Positions 43,456 to 52,283 of a stretch of DNA of 64,000 nucleotides are shown here, in pieces. The translations under genes and the position numbers were made by a program. Each line of letters begins with the position of its first letter. Position 1 is the stretch's first letter. The stretch comes from Levilinea saccharolytica (GTDB lineage Bacteria > Chloroflexota > Anaerolineae > Anaerolineales > Anaerolineaceae): NCBI RefSeq assembly GCF_001306035.1, contig NZ_LGCM01000029.1, forward strand, positions 1 to 64,000, read 5' to 3'. The notes beneath the pieces were generated by a model. That model worked only from the letters and a program-made list of their open reading frames with translations, did not search any database and had not been told where the DNA came from.

Positions 43456-44433
43456 TTACGAATGTTCCTCGCCGCCGTGCCCCACCGTGGCCTGCGCCAT
43501 GAACACCATGGTGAGCATGCCAAAGACGAAGGCCTGGATCAAGCCGATGAAGAACTCAAACAAATAGATGCCCGAGGGCAAGAAAGTCGGCAGCATGGTG
43601 CCGATCAAAATCAACAAGACCAACCCGGCGAACATATTGCCGAACAACCGGAAGGCAAACGAGAGAATTTTCGCCAGCTCTGAGATCAGTTCCAGTATAC
43701 CCACGGCCAGGTCAATGGCGCCAAAACCGGGTTTGGTGAAGATCGTGCGCACATTCAGAAATTTGAGGAAATAGCCCAAACCCTGCGCGCGAACGCCGAT
43801 CACCTGGGTCATAAATACCGAAAACAGCGCCAATGCCACGGTGAAGTTCAGGTCCGTGGGCAGTCCGCGCAGGAAGCCGATCAGCGCATACCCATCGTGG
43901 GTTTCGGCGTGGGCATCTCCCTGCACCAGCGAATAAATCCCAGGCAGAATCTCCTGCACCGGGTTGCCGTGATCCGAATGATGCAGCAGGCCGATGGTTT
44001 CATACCCCGGCAGCAGCTTGCTCCAGTTGGCCACCAGCACCACCAGGGTGATCGCCGCGAAGTAGGGGAAAATGCGCTTGGTCCACTTGCCCGCTGAAGA
44101 TTCGGTCAGGTTGTACAGCGCTTCCATCAAAGCTTCCACCGCGCCGTAGATCCCCTTCGGAACTAGGCTGTCGCCCTTGGCGAAGCTGCGCACCGCCAGC
44201 GCCAGCGCCAGGATGATCGCATCCATCACCAGCATCGCCAGCATGGTGTTGGTCAGGTACACATCCCCACCCAACGAAAACAGCGGCTTCTTGGATACAG
44301 CTTCTGCGGCAACCTGAATATGCGGCCGCACCGGGAAGAAGTAGTTCACCGAAACAGCCGTTAATATGGCAAAGAGCAGCACCAACCAGCGGTTCACCCC
44401 CCAGCGCCACTTACGAGTTTTGGTTTCTTCCAA
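43456..44433 (-). CDS. atpB: ATP synthase F0 subunit a
   Basis: A 325-residue membrane protein, stator partner of the c ring. The essential Arg is in SFAFRLFGNMFAGLVL; the last helices are FIGLIQAFVFGMLTMVF. The TTG at 44433 is chosen because AGGAGG lies at the right distance just upstream; an ATG at 44505 would lie inside atpI and precede that site. Overlap with atpI is then 23 bases. A periplasmic-side insertion of about 30 residues (YETIGLLHHSDHGNPVQE) is larger than in short forms. Confidence 0.92.
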   Translation of the reverse strand: MEETKTRKWRWGVNRWLVLLFAILTAVSVNYFFPVRPHIQVAAEAVSKKPLFSLGGDVYLTNTMLAMLVMDAIILALALAVRSFAKGDSLVPKGIYGAVEALMEALYNLTESSAGKWTKRIFPYFAAITLVVLVANWSKLLPGYETIGLLHHSDHGNPVQEILPGIYSLVQGDAHAETHDGYALIGFLRGLPTDLNFTVALALFSVFMTQVIGVRAQGLGYFLKFLNVRTIFTKPGFGAIDLAVGILELISELAKILSFAFRLFGNMFAGLVLLILIGTMLPTFLPSGIYLFEFFIGLIQAFVFGMLTMVFMAQATVGHGGEEHS

Positions 44434-44725
44434 CGCTTGCCTCCTTCTGTTGCGAAGATGGGGATCCAATCTGCGTCTTAATGCGCGCAACCGCTCCCCG
44501 AACAATGACCAACATTAGCACGATGGAAATCGGTACGCTGACCGCCACCAAAATCAGGGTGATCACCGGTCGGGTCTGAAATTGCTGGTCCAACCACAAA
44601 CCCAAAAGAACAGAACCGAGCACAACGACCAGGGTTAAACAACCCACCTGCCCAGCAACCGCCGCCAATGCCAAATTGATGGCTTTTTGTTTCCCGTTGT
44701 TCGCGCCAGGAGCAGGATCAATCAT
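44411..44725 (-). CDS. atpI: AtpI/AtpZ-type accessory protein of ATP synthase
   Basis: A 104-residue protein with two membrane helices (about residues 25-45 and 55-75), the size and place of AtpI/AtpZ-like proteins that help assemble the c ring. It overlaps atpB. A TATAAT box ends 9 bases before the ATG, leaving no room for a leader; no ribosome site is visible, so it is probably leaderless and heads the operon. Confidence 0.78.
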   Translation of the reverse strand: MIDPAPGANNGKQKAINLALAAVAGQVGCLTLVVVLGSVLLGLWLDQQFQTRPVITLILVAVSVPISIVLMLVIVRGAVARIKTQIGSPSSQQKEASVGRNQNS

Positions 44726-44734
44726 AACGTAGAG

Positions 44735-44763
44735 ATTATATCAAAAGCGAAAATTCAAGTCAA
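44735..44763 (-). promoter_or_regulatory. Promoter of the ATP synthase F0 operon
   Basis: On the minus strand TTGACT (44763-44758), 17 bases, TATAAT (44740-44735), a near-consensus promoter. The -35 overlaps the stop codon of nuoN. Predicted start is within a few bases of the atpI ATG at 44725. Confidence 0.78.
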
Positions 44764-46217
44764 TAAACGATGAGACTTGCTGCTGCCTGACTGGCCCAGG
44801 TGTAAAACGGCGACACCAAAACGCCCAGCACCACCACCAGCACAACGCAGCCCACCAAGGCCGCCTTCCAGGCCGATGTCATGTTCAGCGGCTGAGTCTC
44901 ATTTTCCGCGCGGTCCAAATACACCACCTTCAGCACGCGCAGATAGTAGTACAGCGCCGCGACAGAGTTGACCACACCCACCACCGCCAGCCAGGCCATG
45001 TTGGCTTCCACCGCCGCGCCAAACACCAGCAGTTTGCCGATGAACCCAGCGAAGGGGGGAATGCCGCCCAAAGAAAGCAGCACCGCCAGCAGGATCAAGG
45101 CCGTCCCCGGCGAGCGGCGGCTGAGGCCCGCGTACGCGCTGATCTCGTCCGAACCCACCGCGCGCCCCACCACCATCACCACGCCAAAGGCGGCCAGGTT
45201 GGTGACCAGATAGGCCATCAAATAGTACATCGTGGCCGTCACGCCAAAATCGCTCTGTGCCGCCGCGCCGATCAAGATCGTCCCGGCCTGGGCGATGGAA
45301 GAATAGGCCAACAAGCGTTTGATATTCTTCTGGTTCAGCGCCTGTAAATTGCCCACCACCATGCTCGCCACCGCCAGCGCCGCAATCAGCCCCGTCCACA
45401 GGCTGCTCAGCGCCGGGTACACCACCAACAGCACGCGCAGCAGCACAGCAAAGCCCGCCGCTTTCGACGCGGTGGATAAAAAGCCCGCCACCGAAGTGGG
45501 CGCACCTTCATACACATCCGGCGCCCAAAAATGCAGCGGGGCCGCCGACACCTTGAAAGCAAAGCCCACCGTCACCAGCAGCGCCGTCAGCACCGCTAAT
45601 CCCGCGGGCAATTGTCCCGCACTCAGCTGCGCACCGATCTCATATAAATTCGTGCTGCCGGTGAAGCCGTACAGCAGGCTGAAACCGTACAGCATCACTG
45701 CCGAGGTCATCGCCCCGAACAGCAGGTATTTCACGCCGGATTCCACCGACTTCTTGTCGCGGATCAGGAAACCCGCCAGCGCGTACAGCGGGATCGAAGC
45801 GGTTTCAAACGCCAGATAGATCATGATCAGATCCACCACCGAGGCCATCAAGGTCATCCCCAGGGTGGAAATGACCAGCAGGGTGAAGAACTCACCGTGC
45901 TCGCAAATGCCCTCGTTCTCGGTGGCAAACAGCGCCGTGATGGCCATGCCGGTCACAAACAGCATGCGAAAGACAAAGCCGGTGCTGTCCAGGCGCATCA
46001 TCCCACCCCACAACAGCAGCGGCTCCGGCCCTGGGCGGGCAAACAGCAGGCTCAGCAGAATCACCACCGCGCCGCCCCCCGCCGCGATCCAGCCCAAAAA
46101 CCGGCAGCGGCGGCTGCGCCAGAGCAAATCCAGGGTCAGCAGCACCGCCGCCAACACCAGCAAGCCCAATTCTGGCAGGATCTTCAGCAGCATGTCACCC
46201 AATGGAACAGTCATCAT
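44760..46217 (-). CDS. nuoN: NADH-quinone oxidoreductase subunit N
   Basis: A 485-residue antiporter-like subunit of complex I with about 14 helices. Conserved parts include MTLMASVVDLIMIYLAFETASIPLYALAG and the proton-path Lys in LLFGAMTSA-preceding VKYLLFG, FKVSAAPLHFWAPDVYEGAPT and KRLLAYSSIAQAG. Last nuo gene; GGGAGGG precedes the start, and the stop overlaps the atp promoter. Confidence 0.95.
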   Translation of the reverse strand: MMTVPLGDMLLKILPELGLLVLAAVLLTLDLLWRSRRCRFLGWIAAGGGAVVILLSLLFARPGPEPLLLWGGMMRLDSTGFVFRMLFVTGMAITALFATENEGICEHGEFFTLLVISTLGMTLMASVVDLIMIYLAFETASIPLYALAGFLIRDKKSVESGVKYLLFGAMTSAVMLYGFSLLYGFTGSTNLYEIGAQLSAGQLPAGLAVLTALLVTVGFAFKVSAAPLHFWAPDVYEGAPTSVAGFLSTASKAAGFAVLLRVLLVVYPALSSLWTGLIAALAVASMVVGNLQALNQKNIKRLLAYSSIAQAGTILIGAAAQSDFGVTATMYYLMAYLVTNLAAFGVVMVVGRAVGSDEISAYAGLSRRSPGTALILLAVLLSLGGIPPFAGFIGKLLVFGAAVEANMAWLAVVGVVNSVAALYYYLRVLKVVYLDRAENETQPLNMTSAWKAALVGCVVLVVVLGVLVSPFYTWASQAAASLIVY

Positions 46218-46220
46218 TGC

Positions 46221-47687
46221 CTACCCTCCCAGCAGCCCAAGAATATTCTGAACTCCCGGCTGCAGCACCGAGGTCATCAGCGACGGGAACCAACCCAAAC
46301 CAATCATGAATGCGGCCAACAACCCAATCGCCAGCTTATCCATCCAGGTGATATCCGGAATGTTCTGGAACTGCTTGGGCAGCTCGCCAAAGAACACCCG
46401 CCGCACCACCAGCAGAATATAACCCGCCGTTACCACCACCCCCAGGATGGCGATGATCGCCACCAGCGGGGCCGTGCGCCAGGCCCCCATGAAAATGGGG
46501 AATTCCGCCACAAATCCGCTGAACCCAGGCATGCCCATGCTCACCAGACCGGCAATGATAAAGCCCACCGCCGCCCAGGGCATCTTCTGCACCAAACCGC
46601 CCAACTGGCTCAGCTCGCGCGTGTGGGTGCGGTCGTATACCATGCCGACCACAGAGAAGAAGAGAGCCGTCATAATGCCGTGCGAGAACATCTGCATCCC
46701 CGCCCCCAACAGGCTGTCGTGGTTGAGGCATGCAAAGCCAATCAGCACCAGGCCCATATGCGAAACGGATGAAAAGCCGATGACGTACTTGAAATCGCTC
46801 TGAATCAGCGCGATCAGCGCACCGTAGACCACATTGATGGTGGCCAAAACCAGCACCGCCGGAGCCCAAAAGCGCGCCCCATCCGGCAGCAGCATAATGG
46901 CCACGCGCAGGGCCGCAAACGCGCCCACCTTCATTTCCACACCCGCCAGCAGCATGGAAACCGCCGTGGGTGCGGCCACGTGGCCGTCCGGCGCCCAGCT
47001 ATGGAAGGGGAAAATGCCGCTCAACACGCCGAAGCCCAAGAAGAGGAAGGGGAACCACAGCTGCTGAAAAGCGATGGGGAAGCCGGCCTTTTCCAGCACC
47101 AGCATGTCAAAGGTGCGCAGCCCCGACCCAAAGTAAATCGCCAGCGCGCCCACCAAAGCCAGCACCGAACCGGCGAACAGGAACAGGGTCAGCTTCATGC
47201 CGCCGTATTCGCGCGTCTTGGGCGACCCCCACAGGATGATCATCAAGTATTTGGGAAAGACCGCCAGTTCAAAGAAGAAGAACAGCTGAAACAGGTCCAG
47301 CGAAGCGAACACGCCCAACACGCTGGAACCCAGGAACATCAAATAGGAGAAGAACTCCCGCGGTCGCTCATCCACATGCCACGAAACCAGCACACCGGTG
47401 AACACCACCAGCCCCGAGAGCAAGATCAAGGGCAGGCTCAGCCCATCTACCCCCACATGGTATTGAATCCCCAAAGCCGGAACCCAGGGCGCGGTCTCAA
47501 CAAACTGATACCCCGCCTGGGCCACATCGTAAAGCGCATACACCGCCACGCTCAGCACCAGCACAACCGCCGCGCTGCCCAGGGCGATCCCGCGGATCCA
47601 ATCTTTGCGCTGGGCTGGCACCATCAAAAGCACAATCCCGGCCAGCAGTGGTATGAAGATTAAGACGCTCAAGATAGGAAACTGCAT
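46221..47687 (-). CDS. nuoM: NADH-quinone oxidoreductase subunit M (second copy)
   Basis: A 488-residue proton-pumping antiporter-like subunit. Conserved sites are FFFELAVFPKYLMI (the Glu on helix 5), GIFPFHSWAPDGHVAAPTAVSM, KYVIGFSSVSHMGLVLIG and MPGFSGFVAEF. It is preceded by another nuoM in the same operon, with 10 bases between them. The two differ clearly, so this is an old paralogue, not a recent duplication. GAGAGGTGAG lies before the ATG. Confidence 0.94.
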   Translation of the reverse strand: MQFPILSVLIFIPLLAGIVLLMVPAQRKDWIRGIALGSAAVVLVLSVAVYALYDVAQAGYQFVETAPWVPALGIQYHVGVDGLSLPLILLSGLVVFTGVLVSWHVDERPREFFSYLMFLGSSVLGVFASLDLFQLFFFFELAVFPKYLMIILWGSPKTREYGGMKLTLFLFAGSVLALVGALAIYFGSGLRTFDMLVLEKAGFPIAFQQLWFPFLFLGFGVLSGIFPFHSWAPDGHVAAPTAVSMLLAGVEMKVGAFAALRVAIMLLPDGARFWAPAVLVLATINVVYGALIALIQSDFKYVIGFSSVSHMGLVLIGFACLNHDSLLGAGMQMFSHGIMTALFFSVVGMVYDRTHTRELSQLGGLVQKMPWAAVGFIIAGLVSMGMPGFSGFVAEFPIFMGAWRTAPLVAIIAILGVVVTAGYILLVVRRVFFGELPKQFQNIPDITWMDKLAIGLLAAFMIGLGWFPSLMTSVLQPGVQNILGLLGG

Positions 47688-47697
47688 CGCTCACCTC

Positions 47698-49230
47698 TCA
47701 GAACCACAGGCTCATCGCCAGGCTAATCATGCTCACGGTGCGATTGATCACATCCAGCGCCCAGGCCGGCCACACGCCCAGGATCAGCATCAAGACCATC
47801 AACGGGGCGATCACGATCCCTTCGCGCAGGCTCATCTCCGGCAGTTTCCCCTTCCAGCGCTCGTTCAGCGGCCCGTGCAGCACCATCTTGAGCGCCTTGA
47901 GGATGTACGCGCCGGTGAAGAACAAGCCGATCATGCTCAGCGCTGTGGCCAGCGTGAACACCGGCCAGGCTCCCCGCACCACCAGGAACTCCGATACAAA
48001 CCCCGCCAGACCCGGCAGCCCCAGTGAACCCATCGCCGTGAACAGCAGCACCCCGCCGTACACCGGCATCTGCGCAAACAGCCCGCCAAATTCCGTCAGG
48101 TCGCGCGTGTGGGTGCGCTCATAGATCACGCCCACCAGGAAGAACATCCCCGCCGCCGAAAGGCCGTGCGTCACCATTTGCAGCACCGCGCCGTTCAGCG
48201 CGATGACCGCATCCTGGCTGCCCACCGCCGCGGCCGCTGCGGCGATCCCCAAAACCACAAAACCCATATGGTTAATGGATGAATAGGCCACCAGCCGTTT
48301 AAAGTCTTTTTGCCCAAAGGCGCCCAGCGCCCCAAAGATGATCGCCAAAGCCCCCAGCGCCGCCAGCCAGCCCGCGAACAGTTTCGATTCCAGCGGATAC
48401 AGCGGCAGCACCAGGCGCAGGAAGCCGTACGCGCCCAGTTTCAGCAGCACACCGGCCAAAATCATCGAACCGGCAGTCGGCGCTTCGGTGTGCGCGTCGG
48501 GCAGCCAGGTGTGGAACGGCCACACCGGCACCTTGATGGCAAAGGCGATCACAAAAGCCCAAAAAGCCACCGCCTTCACCGTTGCCATCGGCAGCCCCAG
48601 CAAAGTGCCGCTGTTCAGCGCCGGCCAGATCTGGAACAATTCCGTCAAGTCAAAAGTGCCCGCCACCACTCCAATCATCTGAGTGGCCAACAGCAGCCCC
48701 AAAGAGCCGCCCATGGTGTACAGGATGAATTTCAGCGCCGCATAGTTGCGCCGCGTCCCACCCCACTGCGCGATCAGGAAATACATGGGCACCAGGCCCA
48801 CCTCCCAGAACACGAAGAACAGCAGCAGATCCAGCGATAAGAAAACGCCCAGCATGCCCGTTTCCAGCAGCAGGAACAGGAACATATAGGCCTTCACCCG
48901 CTCCGTCACCGTGAAAGAGGCCAAAACCGCCAGCGGAGTCAGCACCACGGTCAGCAGCACCATCATCAGCGAAATCCCATCCACCCCCAGATGGTATGAG
49001 GATTGAATCGCCGGATACCACGGCATCATTTCGACAAATTGAAAGCCCTCCGCCGAAGGGTCAAAGCGCGCCCACAGCCCCAGCGCCAGCCCAAAAGGAA
49101 CCAGACTGGCCGCCAAAGCTGCCCAGCGCAGCACCCGGATGTTTTTCGCAGGCAGGAACAGCAGTACCACCGCGCCCACCACCGGCGTGAACAAAATCAG
49201 GGTCAGGAGATGATTGGTCAAGAGATCCAT
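47698..49230 (-). CDS. nuoM: NADH-quinone oxidoreductase subunit M (first copy)
   Basis: A 510-residue subunit M with FFVFWEVGLVPMYFLIAQWGG, KVPVWPFHTWLPDAHTEAPTAGS, KRLVAYSSINHMGFVVLG and LPGLAGFVSEF all in place. It follows nuoL by 14 bases. As there are two NuoM here plus L and N, the complex could have four antiporter-like channels instead of three. Confidence 0.94.
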   Translation of the reverse strand: MDLLTNHLLTLILFTPVVGAVVLLFLPAKNIRVLRWAALAASLVPFGLALGLWARFDPSAEGFQFVEMMPWYPAIQSSYHLGVDGISLMMVLLTVVLTPLAVLASFTVTERVKAYMFLFLLLETGMLGVFLSLDLLLFFVFWEVGLVPMYFLIAQWGGTRRNYAALKFILYTMGGSLGLLLATQMIGVVAGTFDLTELFQIWPALNSGTLLGLPMATVKAVAFWAFVIAFAIKVPVWPFHTWLPDAHTEAPTAGSMILAGVLLKLGAYGFLRLVLPLYPLESKLFAGWLAALGALAIIFGALGAFGQKDFKRLVAYSSINHMGFVVLGIAAAAAAVGSQDAVIALNGAVLQMVTHGLSAAGMFFLVGVIYERTHTRDLTEFGGLFAQMPVYGGVLLFTAMGSLGLPGLAGFVSEFLVVRGAWPVFTLATALSMIGLFFTGAYILKALKMVLHGPLNERWKGKLPEMSLREGIVIAPLMVLMLILGVWPAWALDVINRTVSMISLAMSLWF

Positions 49231-49244
49231 CGTCCGCGCTCCCC

Positions 49245-51434
49245 TTATGCCATCACAAAGAAAAAGTAGATGATCGCGCTGGCCGCCAGCACCACCGCCA
49301 ACCCCATCAGCATGTACTGCTGCAGCCGGCCGGTCTGAATCTTGCTGGTCTCCGCGCCCAGTTTGCGCGTGCCCCCCGCCACCACTGTATCCCCCAAAAA
49401 TCGGTTGATCACCGGCAGGTCAAAGCCGTTGCGCAGCACGCCGCCCAGCCACAAGCCCGCTGCGGCAATGCCGTGGAGAATGCCGTCAATCACACCCCGA
49501 TCCAGCCAGCGGTCGGTGAACACCTCCGACACCCAGCGGGAGAAGCGCACCACGGTGGCCCCGTACAGCTCGTCAAAGTAGTACTTGTTCTGCAGCAGGG
49601 TGTACACCGGCCCCAGGGGCTTTTGCAGGGGGTCTTTTTGCCCCGCGCGCACATCCCGGTACACCCACCAGCCCAGCGCCAACCCACCCAGCGCCACCAC
49701 CAGCGAGGTGATCAGCGGCACCAGGCTGTGATGTGCCGCCTCACCGTGCACCAGCAGCATCTCACCCACAAATTCCTCAAACCAGTTGGGCACCAACCCG
49801 CCCAGCCCAGGAAAGGCTTTGGGGATGCCCACCCAACCGGCGGTGATCGCAAAAAAGGCCAAAACCACCAGCGGCGCCGTCATCACCGCGCGCGATTCGC
49901 TGGCGTGTTCGGCCGCTTCGCTGCGCGCCTGGCCCAAAAAGGTCAGGGTGATCTGCCGCGCCGTGTAAAAGGCCGTCAACAGGGCCGCCAGGGCCAAGAT
50001 GACGAAGACCCACACATGCCCGCCGTTAAACGCCCCGGATAGGATTTCATCTTTCGACCAAAAACCCGCCGTCACCAGAGGGAAGCCCGAAAGAGCCAGC
50101 CCGCCCGCCAGGAAAGTCCAAAACGTCACCGGCATTTTCTTGCGCAGGCCGCCCATGTGCTGCATATCCTGCGGGTCAATGTGCTGGTGGGTATGCAGCA
50201 CACCGTGTTCCATGCCGTGGATCACCGAGCCCGACCCCAGGAAGAGCAGCGCTTTGAAGAAGGCGTGCGTCACCAGGTGGAACGCCGCTGCCACATACGC
50301 CCCCACCCCCAGGGCCGCTATCATGTAACCTAATTGAGAGATGGTCGAATAGGCCAGCACACGCTTGATGTCATTTTGAGCCACGGCGATCGTAGCCGCA
50401 AACAGCGCCGTCACCGCCCCCACCACCGCCAGGGTCATCATCGCCGGGGTCAGCGCCCCACCGCCGTCCCAGCCCGCCGAAATCAACGGGAAGAAGCGGA
50501 TGGAAAGGTACACGCCCGCCGAAACCATGGTGGCCGCGTGGATCATGGCCGAAACCGGCGTGGGGCCTTCCATCGCGTCCGGAAGCCACACGTGCAGCGG
50601 GAACTGGGCGCTCTTGCCCACCGTGCCCATGAAGATCAAAATGCCAATCAACCCCGCCCACGACAGCCCCAAAACAGGCGCCGCCTGGCTGGCCAGCATC
50701 TCCAGCACAGTCGGGTTGGCCAGAATCTCCTGGTAATTCAGCGTGCCGGTCATCTTATACAGGGCCGCCATGCCCAGGAGCATGAACATATCCCCCACGC
50801 GCGTGGTCAAAAAGGCCTTCACAGCCGCGTCGCGCGCCGAGGGCTTGGCATACCAGAAACCAATCAGCAGATAAGAGCACAGGCCCATGATCTCCCAGGC
50901 CATGTACAGGGTCAGCAGGTTATCCGTCACCACCAGCAAGAACATGCCAAAGGCGAACAGCGAGATCATGGCAAAGAAGCGGCTGTACATCGGCTCCACC
51001 GACGGAACCTGATGGCCGTGCCCCTTGACCTTCACCGTCGCCCCGTGAGGCGGCAGGCCCGGCTTATCATGATCGCCCGCGGGCTGACCAAAGTTGTGGT
51101 AGCCCACGCTGTACACAAAGATCATCAGCACCGTCCAGGCCACGAAGAACAGGATCACCGCTGACAGCGGATCGACCTGCACGCCGATCTTGAACGCGCC
51201 GTCGCCCAACGGCAGCCAGTTCACCTTCAGGTCTACCCCCAGCGGATGCTTGGCCAGCTCTTCACGGCCTACCGCCGTGAAGAACACCACCATGCTCGCC
51301 AGCCAGGATAACCCCGCCGCCCCAATCGCCAGGCTGTGGCTTAGCGCTTTAGAGCGGTTGGTAAACAGCACAATCGCCGCGAATGCCAGCAGCGGGGGAA
51401 GCGGGATGAGCCAGATCAACAAGTCCATATTCAT
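49245..51434 (-). CDS. nuoL: NADH-quinone oxidoreductase subunit L
   Basis: A 729-residue subunit L, longer than the roughly 610 of E. coli. Core motifs: YMAWEIMGLCSYLLIGFWY, LHVWLPDAMEGPTPVSAMIHAATMV and KRVLAYSTISQLGYM. The long lateral-helix tail ends in a last membrane helix (LMGLAVVLAASAIIYFFF). An insertion of about 30 residues rich in His (NFGQPAGDHDKPGLPPHG) sits between helices 3 and 4 before EPMYSRFFA. Extra length in the lateral arm could span a second NuoM. GGAGGG precedes the ATG. Confidence 0.95.
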   Translation of the reverse strand: MNMDLLIWLIPLPPLLAFAAIVLFTNRSKALSHSLAIGAAGLSWLASMVVFFTAVGREELAKHPLGVDLKVNWLPLGDGAFKIGVQVDPLSAVILFFVAWTVLMIFVYSVGYHNFGQPAGDHDKPGLPPHGATVKVKGHGHQVPSVEPMYSRFFAMISLFAFGMFLLVVTDNLLTLYMAWEIMGLCSYLLIGFWYAKPSARDAAVKAFLTTRVGDMFMLLGMAALYKMTGTLNYQEILANPTVLEMLASQAAPVLGLSWAGLIGILIFMGTVGKSAQFPLHVWLPDAMEGPTPVSAMIHAATMVSAGVYLSIRFFPLISAGWDGGGALTPAMMTLAVVGAVTALFAATIAVAQNDIKRVLAYSTISQLGYMIAALGVGAYVAAAFHLVTHAFFKALLFLGSGSVIHGMEHGVLHTHQHIDPQDMQHMGGLRKKMPVTFWTFLAGGLALSGFPLVTAGFWSKDEILSGAFNGGHVWVFVILALAALLTAFYTARQITLTFLGQARSEAAEHASESRAVMTAPLVVLAFFAITAGWVGIPKAFPGLGGLVPNWFEEFVGEMLLVHGEAAHHSLVPLITSLVVALGGLALGWWVYRDVRAGQKDPLQKPLGPVYTLLQNKYYFDELYGATVVRFSRWVSEVFTDRWLDRGVIDGILHGIAAAGLWLGGVLRNGFDLPVINRFLGDTVVAGGTRKLGAETSKIQTGRLQQYMLMGLAVVLAASAIIYFFFVMA

Positions 51435-51448
51435 ACGCCCTCCGCGGC

Positions 51449-51757
51449 CTAGCCTTTCATCAGGTTCAATTCGTCTGCCATCACGGTTGTGCGCCGCCGG
51501 TAAACGGAAATGATCAGCGCCAAACCCACAGCCGCCTCAGCTGCGGCAGCCGCAAAGACAATGGCCACAAATACCAGGCCGTTCATCTGCCCCGCGTACC
51601 GATAAGCCCAAAACGCCAACAGATTAATATTGACCGCGTTGAGCATCAATTCCACGCCCATCAACATGCCGATGGTGTTTTTGCGCGCCAACACACCGAA
51701 CAAACCAATGCAGAATAACGCTGCGCTGAAAATGAGGAACCAGGAAATAGGGATCAT
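51449..51757 (-). CDS. nuoK: NADH-quinone oxidoreductase subunit K
   Basis: A 102-residue three-helix subunit, typical length. The conserved Glu residues are in GMLMGVELMLNAVNINLLAF and AAAEAAVGLALIISVYR. The ATG overlaps the nuoJ stop (ATGA). It takes part in proton transfer near the quinone arm. Confidence 0.95.
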   Translation of the reverse strand: MIPISWFLIFSAALFCIGLFGVLARKNTIGMLMGVELMLNAVNINLLAFWAYRYAGQMNGLVFVAIVFAAAAAEAAVGLALIISVYRRRTTVMADELNLMKG

Positions 51758-52278
51758 CGCTTGCCTTCCTTCCGGTCGGTCGCCAGATAAATGGCCGCCA
51801 CCATCGCCCCCAGCAGCAGCGCCGAGGCAATCTCAAAGGGAAGCACGAAACCGTTGGGGTCCACCAGGGCCTTGCCTAATTCCATCACATTCTCGCCTTC
51901 GGCCCCCACCGTGCGCGTGCTCAAGCCAAAATCGCCCCAACCGGATAGAACCACCACCAGCCCCACGAACAGCAGCACCACAACCACCAACGGCAGCCAC
52001 CATCCGCGGTTCACCTGCGGCCCCACATCTTCCATCGAATTGCGCGTCAGCATCACCGCCACAATGATCAGCGTGGCGATAGCGCCGATGTACACGAACA
52101 CCTGAATCACCGAGAAGAAGCGGCTGCCCAGCATGGCAAAGGTGGCGGCCACCCCCATCAGCGCCAGCACCAGCCACAGGGCCGCGTGCACCAGCTTGCG
52201 CGAGCTGACCACCTTGACTGCCGCAAACAATGTGATCAGCGCGTTAACCAGGAAAAAAGCTTGCAGTCCAGTTATCAT
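51754..52278 (-). CDS. nuoJ: NADH-quinone oxidoreductase subunit J
   Basis: A 174-residue five-helix subunit. YIGAIATLIIVAVMLTR is the usual conserved helix with the pi-bulge area. ATG at 52278 has GGGGA upstream; a TTG nine bases earlier overlaps the nuoH stop and is the alternative. Normally nuoI lies between nuoH and nuoJ; here the two are adjacent. Confidence 0.93.
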   Translation of the reverse strand: MITGLQAFFLVNALITLFAAVKVVSSRKLVHAALWLVLALMGVAATFAMLGSRFFSVIQVFVYIGAIATLIIVAVMLTRNSMEDVGPQVNRGWWLPLVVVVLLFVGLVVVLSGWGDFGLSTRTVGAEGENVMELGKALVDPNGFVLPFEIASALLLGAMVAAIYLATDRKEGKR

Positions 52279-52283
52279 CGTCT

